Source: Symsagittifera roscoffensis
Taxonomy: Eukaryota; Xenacoelomorpha; Acoela; Convolutidae
DNA length: 64,000 bases
Reading direction: 5' to 3'
Assembly: GCF_963678635.1 (NCBI RefSeq)
Contig: NC_087071.1
Location: 26,771,378 to 26,835,377 of the forward strand
Below, one piece after another: positions 57,906 through 64,000 of the stretch. Position numbers and translations under genes: made by a program. The notes under the pieces were generated by a model. It saw nothing but the letters and a program-made list of their open reading frames with translations. It was not told where the DNA came from and searched no databases. Numbering within the stretch: the first letter of the stretch is position 1; each line of letters begins with the position of its first letter.

Positions 57906-58350
57906 ATGGATGAAATCCAGTTGCAGGATCTCATTCAGAACTGTTAACATCTGAAATATAATTTTCTTGGAGTATTTGCAGCGGACAATTTTCCACCTCA
58001 CATCCCAAACAATTTCTTTATGCTTGTATACTTCCAAATCAGATTCTCCGGGGACACATCGGATTGTGATTTGCAACAGAAGAAACGTTATGTACTTCGC
58101 TGATCCTCGCGGTCTTCCTCTTTGGCAGTACACCAATCTATTTAAACGATTGGACGAGAAATTTCATCAGGTCACTGAATTGATGAAAAAATATCCCATG
58201 CAAGAATCAAACTCTACCATTTGCGGTTCTTTTTGTATTTATTTTGCACATTTGATTTATGCTAAAAACTTTATTGGTGATGCTTCTGATTTTGCTTACA
58301 TAAATGATCATGTTTTGAAACGTTTTCTAAATCACATGCGTTCCCATTGA
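57906..58350 (+). pseudogene. Adenain-like cysteine protease, catalytic residues kept
   Basis: ATG 57906 begins MDEIQLQDLIQNC, then a TAA, then FLGVFAADNFPPHIPN in the same frame. Near 58025 the reading passes to the frame ending at 58350. There the tetrad typical of adenovirus-type maturation proteases is visible: His in GTHRIVI (58057), Asp in YFADPRGLP (58102), Gln in YPMQESN (58201) and Cys in STICGSFC (58222). The tryptophan that often follows the His is Arg. The family cleaves capsid precursors during particle maturation. One nonsense codon and one frameshift disable it. A minus-strand open frame (57900-58136) is a shadow. Confidence 0.87.
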
Positions 58351-58855
58351 CTAACTATTTTATATGGCTTTTTTGTACAATTTTCAATTTCATTTTAAAC
58401 ACTACATTCTTTTAGTAATTGACATTTTTACTCAAATGTTAATTTAATAGCAATAATCCGAGAAGTTAGAATACTATAAAAATTACTACGAAAAACTACA
58501 AAATCGATCTATGGGGGGATATCCCCATACCAGCAACTGAGGCCTCCTTTCAGGACAATTTCCGGACGTGTTTCAAAACGCCTCCTTTCGGCTGGGAGTC
58601 GAGCGCCTTGCGTTTTCCTCTACTCGGACTCCAAGAAGTTTTATTCTCTCTTAAATTTCATTATAACAAGTTAGGTACAATTTTCGACAATTTTTCTACA
58701 CAAAATTAGATCAAACATACACAAAATTTGAACATTTCCTTCCCCGTATGCTTTTTCATTAAACTACTTTTTAATTCCACATGACTTGTTTCCTATAGAT
58801 TTCAATCAACTTGTCAATTAAATTAAGCTTCTGATTTCCTTTACAATAATTATTC
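58351..58855. other. Spacer with a GC-rich island
   Basis: No gene. 58505-58636 is conspicuously GC-rich and contains the 12-base palindrome GGGGATATCCCC (58515-58526) and two CGCCTCCTTTC/GGCCTCCTTTC elements about 45 bases apart. It could be a fragment of a short repeat (SINE-like), but I cannot assign it. Confidence 0.4.
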
Positions 58856-59152
58856 GTTTTTGAAACGTTTTCTAACTCACATGCATTTTCATTAGCTTTA
58901 AACGAGACTTGTTTTTGATGCTTGTGTATGATTCAACCATTTCCTTTCATATTCTCTTCCATCAGGACCATAGAGTTTGTAGAAACATTGGAAGAACCAA
59001 TTCGCAAAGACCTTCAACGGCAAAACGCATTGAATCGTTTTGTTCAATCGGAATACAACATAGCTTGCCGAGCTATAGGTGGCGGAAAGAAAAAATATAT
59101 CGCCAGAACAATTTTGTTTAAAACAACCCAATTTTCACATAAGGATCATTAA
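58856..59152 (+). pseudogene. Second protease 3' end plus small ORF
   Basis: 58856-58895 repeats the last 40 bases of the protease gene (TTTTGAAACGTTTTCTAA-TCACATGC-TT-CCATT, at 58313-58345). After it comes an ORF from ATG 58928 (MIQPFPFIFSSIRTIEFVE) to 59152, charged and basic, with AIGGGKKKYIARTILFK. The arrangement suggests that a second Polinton copy contributed this piece, and that the small ORF normally follows the protease. Function unknown. Confidence 0.4.
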
Positions 59153-59164
59153 GTAGAAAAATTA

Positions 59165-60325
59165 TTCATTTGGATCAATAGGGATCATTAATTTTACATA
59201 GTGATGGTTTATTAGCTTCAATTGTAGGGACATATCTTTGTTTTTACACCATTGTAGGAAGTCCTCGAAATTATTCATACTGTGTTGTTCACAGATGCTT
59301 TTCAAATAAGTGTAACTTTCGAAACCTGTTGGTGGAACTGATTGAAAACGTAACTTTTTCAGCGCACCTTTTTAACCAAATTCTCCATTAACCAGTTTTT
59401 TGATGATCGTTGAAATCTTTCTCGAGATGGTTTTAACTTTTTAGTTTGCTGAAAAAAGCTTCATGCTGAAGCCATTCCGTACAGTCAAGCTTTTCTGTAC
59501 TGTCAAATCATTCGTAGGGGAAAAATTACTAGTTTCACTTGCTTTACCGTTAAGGAACGAATCCAATGTTGTTGCTCCTCCAAGAAATTTCATAAATTCT
59601 AGAGACTGTACATCTCCAAAATTGAATCATATGAAACCCTTTACTTTTTTTAATGACTGTTGGTTCGATTTCTTTATCACATATGAAGCCCGGCTTCAAA
59701 AAAGATTTGATAAGGTTCAAATCGTATCTGCCGCTATTTAAACTGAACACTGTTAAGGCATTAACTTAGCGCTCTAAATGCCGTTTCAATTCGATCCGCT
59801 AATTTTTTTAAATTATCAAGAATTGTGTAGACTTGTCACATTCCTCGCCATCATCAACGCATTCATCTTCATATTCGAAGACTTATAGACTTTTAATCAA
59901 AAGTTAAATTCTAGCCTTAAGTTTATCAAAGATATTTTTGACTCGATCCTTGATAGTGTTTTCGATTTCTCGAATTTTGGTTCTCATTTGTAACTTGCTT
60001 TTATCAGCCAGAAGTTCCAAGCTGGAAGAAAAAAATTCATTAGGAGTTCTGGATGTTTTTCATGCAAGAAAAATGAATACTCTTGCAGATTTGAAGACAT
60101 TGAGATCAAAATTGGGTCATGTTTTCTAATCCAAGTTGTTGTTTCGGTGGCTTTCAAGTCTCCTGTGGGAACAAATTGATTTGAAGTCAAAGTTTGCCAC
60201 ATTGCTAAAAAGTTTCTGATCTTCAGTGTAAGGAACGTTGAATCTATCCAGATTCTCAAATACTGTTTCCCGTAGTGTGTATGCGTTTTTAGGAAAAATA
60301 TGTCGAACTTTTTTATCTGATCAGG
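59165..60325 (-). pseudogene. Polinton PolB exonuclease-domain fragment, palm missing
   Basis: Read on the minus strand from 60325: HIFPKNAYTLRET, NVPYTEDQKLFSNVANFDFK (ExoI-type site with the Glu changed to Lys), frames at 60259-59984, NSGRYDLNLI (ExoII, about 59745), FMKFLGGATTLDSFLNGK (about 59585), TEWLQHEAFFSKLK and FEDFLQWCKNKDM (ExoIII region, about 59230). It shares the TEDQKLF start with the plus-strand polymerase at 14.7 kb but continues through the exonuclease that copy lacks. It ends before any palm motif, at about 59165. Several frameshifts and stops are present. It runs opposite to the capsid genes on its left, so it is an inverted or foreign fragment. Confidence 0.8.
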
Positions 60326-60517
60326 TGTTTGTTGAATACGTCGAAAACTAACACGAATGTTAACTACGCTGAATATCTTGAAAAAAATTTCAATTTTTGT
60401 TTCAATTTTTTTTGTTTTTTACACATTTATTAATTTTTCATATTTGTTTGCAAATTGGTTTTTGTTCATTTGAATTAAAATTTCCTAAACCAAATCTCAG
60501 TTCTTAAGGATTCATCA

Positions 60518-60727
60518 GTGCAAATTGTTCGGAGCACATTTATTTATAGAGTGAAAGTATTTTCGATTAAGGGAAATTTCATACAACACGCTCAAGATAT
60601 GGCACTAATTCCAGATATGGAAATCATGATACTCATAATATTTGTTTCCTTTTCAGTTTTCTCATTTCTGTTCATCGGATTAGTTTGCTCTTCACTAAAT
60701 TACAAAAAAGAATGTAGTTTTACTTGA
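60518..60727 (+). CDS. Small membrane-protein-like ORF
   Basis: An open frame with one clear membrane segment (IMILIIFVSFSVFSFLFIG) preceded by charged residues and followed by a short polar tail with cysteines. It starts with GTG at 60518; the first ATG in frame is at about 60599. No family recognised. Small hydrophobic proteins are common in virus-like elements and this lies among Polinton debris, but it may be a chance ORF. Confidence 0.3.
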   Translation: MQIVRSTFIYRVKVFSIKGNFIQHAQDMALIPDMEIMILIIFVSFSVFSFLFIGLVCSSLNYKKECSFT

Positions 60728-61480
60728 AAACCTTGTCAATGTTTTTTGAAGTTCTGTAATTCATTGGTTATTTTGAGTTTTATTGCCATTTGTGAGATTT
60801 TTGATTGGCTCTATGGGATTTTCAAAAACAAATTAGACTCTAAAATGGAGAAAAACAATTCATTGTAATTACGAAATAAATTAAAAATGATACAACAATT
60901 CGATTTTTTTTCAGGTTTTTTTGTTTATTTCAGTACGAAATATGTTTCTATCAAAAGCGTTTCCAATGTCTGAAACTGACATTCATCAGATTCTAACGTT
61001 GAACTACTACAAAAGCTAACAGAGTGACGTTGATGGAGATTGTATTAGTCTTAACTCGTATAGAAACACAGAAACTTCAATAATTTTGTTGAAAAGATGG
61101 TAAGGAGATTTCACAAAAGAAGAGTACTGCCAGGTTTGACAACAAGGTTTTTTTTAGAAGAATTCACCCAGATTGGGTGGTCGATCACTAAAAAAACAAT
61201 GGAAGAACCTTTGAAACAAAATTGAAGATGAGGAACATCAATTCTATCACTGTTTTGAATTTGATACAAATTCAAAATCTAGATGTTTCAGAGATTCTTT
61301 TAGCCGATTATCCAAGTTTAAAAGACTTCCGGTTGCGTATACTACAATACACTGAAAAGAAAACGATTAGATTGTATATTTTGGTAATAACTTTTTAAAC
61401 ATGTTAGAAATGGAACAAATCAAAGAAATTTGAACGAAAATTCAAAATTTGATTTGATTAAATTCGAAAAAAGGCTCGAT
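60728..61480. other. AT-rich spacer
   Basis: No gene supported. 61164-61310 is repeated at 62240-62370 (GTGGTCGATCACTAAAAAAA and ATTTGATACAAATTCAAAATCTAGATG-like blocks). Confidence 0.45.
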
Positions 61481-61945
61481 TCTGATTGGTTGATATCAGA
61501 AAATATGAAAATTTCTTAATAGGAAATGCTCGATTCTGATTGGTTGATACATGATTAGATTGAAAACTGCATGGTTCGATTGATTTTTTTTCAGCTAGGC
61601 CAATTAGGACGATATTCAATCTGATTTTTTTTCACCTTACAAACAATTGATTAGGAAGTTTACAAAAACTGTTTTTATTTACTTTTTTATTAATTTTTAG
61701 AGGCTATTTAATATCTAAAAGCGTGGGACACTCTAAATCTCCCATTTTTTCTCAAGTTCTTTCTTTACTTAGTGAAAGGCCGTCACTGAATAGAAAAAAG
61801 TGCATGTCTTGTATGGGGCAGAGAATTTTCACGTACAGATGCGTCAAGACATCGTAGAACCTGTGGTGTTTTGAAGTGCTCCTTAATCATATCAAGAATA
61901 AGCATTCTTCTTGTCAACAAAATTGCTAAATATAAAAAAAGTGCT
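61481..61945 (+). pseudogene. 5' fragment of a Polinton PolB gene (zinc-finger start)
   Basis: The upstream region contains two copies of CTCGATTCTGATTGGTTGAT (about 61475 and 61529) and a GGGACA-TAAATC-CCCA block shared with the region before 13302. The coding start reads PSLNRKKCMSCMG, then, after a frameshift, RTDASRHRRTCGVL. This is the counterpart of the first C-x2-C...H-x3-C finger of the polymerase remnant at 13302. It breaks off after about 45 codons and leads into a tandem repeat. Confidence 0.55.
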
Positions 61946-62762
61946 CAGCAGTCTTCAAACATATTCCTAGTGAAGGTAAAATTTATTTTTTTTTCATGAA
62001 AACATAGGAGAAAATCCAATGATTGATCAGTTTTTTTGAATCGGAAAAATCTAAACAAGTGTGATAAATTTGAATATTTGTAGTAAGAATTATACAATTT
62101 TCTGATCACAGTTCTTGATCTGTCTTTTATTTTGTTATTTAAAGGTCCTGATTGATGATAAAATCAGCAACAATCGAGTTCAAATTGTCTTGAAACTTTC
62201 CATGGAAATCAATCCAAAAACCTTCAATCTACAATTTTTACGCAGATTGAGTGGTCGATCACTAAAAAAAATGGCAGAACCTTTGAAACAAATCTGAAGA
62301 CAAGAAATATCAATTCTATCACTGTTTTGAGTTTGATACAAATTCAAAATCTAGATGTTTCAGAGAGTCAAGATATCGTAGAACCTGTGGTCTTTTGAAA
62401 TGATCACTAATCATTTCAAGAAGAAGCATTCTTACTGTCAACAAAATTGCTAAATACAAAAAGGTGCTCAGCAGTCTTCAAACATATTCCTAGAGAAGGT
62501 AAAATTTTTTTTTATTTTCATGAAAACATAGGAGAAAATCCAATGATTGATCATTTTTTTTTTGAATCGGAAAAATCTAAACAAGCGTGATAAATTTGAA
62601 TATTTCCAATAAAAATTATACAATTTTCTGATCACAGTTCTTGATCTGTCTTTTATTCTGTTATTTTAAGGTCCTCATTGATGATAAAATCAGCAACAAT
62701 CGAGTTCAAATTGTCGTGAAACTTTCAATGGAAATCAATCCAAAAACCTTTAATCTACAGTA
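61846..62762. repeat. Tandem duplication of about 520 bases
   Basis: 61846-62236 is repeated at 62368-62762 (ATCGTAGAACCTGTGGT, AAGTGCTCAGCAGTCTTC, AACATAGGAGAAAATCCAATG). The spacer 62240-62370 is itself a copy of 61164-61310. The start of each unit is the zinc-finger coding piece, so part of a PolB gene was duplicated with its flank. Confidence 0.75.
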
Positions 62763-63060
62763 AAAAGTCATTGGTTGCAAACTTGCTAAGATTTTGTTGG
62801 GATAAATTTTCTAGTAACAGTGCATAACATTCGCTAATGAGTGGTTAAATATTTGATGAAAAAACCTTAAAAAAATAGACAATTATGAAGTATCGAATAA
62901 TTAAAAGGTTTTGCCATGTTACCAATTTAGAGTTTTCCATGTTTAATGTTTGTAAAAGTATCCAGAGAGTAGTATGTTTTCAAGCCGATAATCTTTTCTC
63001 CAGATAACCTGGGGTTTAAAAGATTAAGAGGGATATAAAAGTAGTCAACCGCGAGGAGCT
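62660..63060. repeat. Repeat R, copy interrupted by the Polinton terminus
   Basis: Aligns with 43388-43862. The match ends at GAGGAGCTGCC, within a few bases of the AGTATATGTG terminus at 63065, which marks the likely insertion point. Confidence 0.7.
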
Positions 63061-63064
63061 GCCC

Positions 63065-63549
63065 TAGTATATGTGTGAGGGAGAGTGGGGGGGGGGGCGG
63101 TTCTGGCGTCCCCCATGTTTTAAGATAGGGTATAAATTTCCGGGTCCGCAGGCTATGTATTAGAATAGGGAATAGATTTCCTAATTAAATAGATAAAGAA
63201 TAGATTTCCTATGTATTAAGATGATAAGGTTTCAGTGAGATGGTAGTTTCAGAAAAAATTTTCGGCGCCCGATCTTACCAAGTTTTAAGATTCGCTACAC
63301 CAATGCGATAGGGCAGAGATTTCTGAATGTATTAAGATATGGTTTTCTTATTGTTCTAAGCCATTTGAGTTTATATGGAAAGTGACTGAAACTATGCTGA
63401 AACCTAACTGAAGTTTCAAAGAAAAAATAAAAACTTTCAGAAAAAAAATAAAATTACTGTAAATTGTTTTGTTACAGTTGAAAACTTAAATAACTTATAA
63501 ATCATTGCATCGTATCAAATTTTACAACAGAACTCGTTACAGGTTAAAT
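63065..63549. repeat. Polinton-like terminal and subterminal region, copy B
   Basis: Begins AGTATATGTGTGAGG, then a run of G, then several TATGTATTAAGATAG-type units, then a subterminal part (63370-63545) that matches, in reverse complement, 16510-16700. An imperfect stem (CTGGCGTCCC region at 63103-63112 against GGGTCCGCAG at 63142-63151) sits at the same place as the perfect hairpins of copies A and C. The element continues to the right, beyond the window. Confidence 0.7.
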
Positions 63550-64000
63550 TTACAATTTCAAAGGCTTGGTATGTATTCCATCAATAAGTCTTTCCCTCTT
63601 CGGGTAAAAGCAACTGAGTCTTTTTTTAGTTTGTTCATATGTTCCGACTAAATTGTTGGAGGTTTTGAATCCGCTACTCGTCGGCTTCAAGCTTACAGCC
63701 TCGTCAAGAATTCGTCTGCATTTAGACATTGGTCCATCCCCAGTAACTACAAGCGCTCTTTTGTTGAGTCCTTAGCAGCTGAATTTAAAATTGTCGCTCT
63801 TACTATTATAGCAGCAAAAAGTCTTGCTGCATAGGCACAACATTTCAGTACAGCGAAACTCTTCTTTGAATAAACCGGGTTCTCGTTAGTCATGCTTTTT
63901 TGTGGACAGCGCAGCATATACGCGGAAAAATATTCCTATTTGCATCAGCTATGAAATCGTCTCTCATTTGGACGAATTAGTGTCCACTGAGTTGTCTTCT
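63550..64000 (-). pseudogene. C-terminal part of a third Polinton PolB, partial at window edge
   Basis: On the minus strand, one frame is open from about 63880 down to the TAA at 63550-63552, broken by a single TAA. It reads LFKEEFRCTEMLCLCSK, MSKCRRILDEAV, GTYEQTKKRLSCFYPKRE and ends DGIHTKPLKL. The DNA aligns with 16073-16509 of the plus-strand polymerase. Upstream of 63880 there is a one-base frameshift and a TGA. This is the best-preserved C-terminus of the three PolB pieces. It runs toward the terminus at 63065, the same arrangement as at 16.5-17.2 kb. Confidence 0.75.

Larger units (their letters stand above)
49898..58350 (+). mobile_element. Decayed Polinton/Maverick virus-like transposon
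   Basis: A run of about ten genes in one direction, in an order and with products typical of Polintons: packaging ATPase, rve integrase, penton-like minor capsid, small basic virion protein, double-jelly-roll major capsid and adenain-like protease. Genes abut or overlap. Almost all are disrupted by single-base indels and nonsense codons. No terminal inverted repeat is found at either end, and the polymerase gene is not in line with the rest (PolB scraps lie further right, partly inverted). Confidence 0.92.

Noticed and set aside
49898-58350. Reassigned stop codons (TAA/TAG read as an amino acid) in the Polinton genes
   Set aside because: In-frame TAA, TAG and TGA occur together with many frameshifts, and the residues expected at the stops differ (for example Tyr-like and Trp-like positions in the integrase). 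This is ordinary decay. The intact lipase uses no in-frame TAA or TAG.
58898-59131. Minus-strand open frame as a continuation of PolB into the palm
   Set aside because: No palm motif (no SLYP, no DTD) and no similarity to the palm region at 14.9-16.5 kb. The plus-strand ORF on the same DNA looks more coding-like.

Overview
The window is AT-rich animal DNA, most likely from an invertebrate. I see no bacterial operon, no CRISPR array and no tRNA or rRNA gene. What I can recognise is mainly the debris of Polinton/Maverick-type virus-like DNA transposons, plus long diverged duplications, one LINE reverse-transcriptase fragment and two single-exon genes that still look largely intact. I cannot name the species. 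A nematode or similar small invertebrate would fit, but that is inference.

Layout. 1-11.6 kb is nearly gene-free: weak retroelement-like traces on the minus strand at 1-219 and 3.5-4.1 kb, and short repeat clusters at 2.5-2.95, 5.7 and 7.4 kb. At 11.6-12.1 kb a minus-strand coding segment of unknown family remains. 13.3-16.5 kb is a broken Polinton protein-primed DNA polymerase (PolB), with N-terminal zinc fingers and the palm present and the exonuclease deleted. A Polinton-like terminus follows, ending near 17.16 kb. An intact 509-residue class-3 lipase lies at 17.9-19.5 kb. A 2.7 kb unit bounded by inverted repeats (20.67-23.40 kb) comes next, then a 262-codon open frame of unknown function at 24.03-24.81 kb with a basic tail in a shifted frame.

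25.6-35.6 kb is a tandem array of about 4.7 kb units (two copies plus a partial third). 35.9-36.6 kb has two tandem integrase-like scraps. 36.55-39.89 and 46.91-49.60 kb are a second long duplication, carrying a small ORF with a signal-peptide-like start and a G-rich tract. Between them are a LINE fragment (40.3 kb), further duplicated repeats and a second Polinton-like terminus (44.33-44.66 kb).

49.9-58.35 kb is the richest part: a decayed Polinton with, in order on the plus strand, a small gene, two conserved-looking unknown genes, a packaging ATPase, two small genes, an rve integrase, a penton-like minor capsid protein, a small basic virion protein, the major capsid protein and an adenain-like cysteine protease. 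Several neighbours overlap by a few bases. Nearly all are broken by frameshifts and nonsense codons. To the right lie PolB scraps from other copies: an exonuclease-domain piece on the minus strand (59.17-60.33 kb), a zinc-finger start (61.8 kb) and, at the right edge, the C-terminus of another PolB on the minus strand (63.55-64.0 kb) running toward a third Polinton-like terminus (63.06-63.55 kb). Together the genes describe one virus-like element: PolB replicates it, the integrase inserts it, the ATPase and protease serve packaging and maturation, and two capsid proteins build the shell. Every copy seen here appears inactive.
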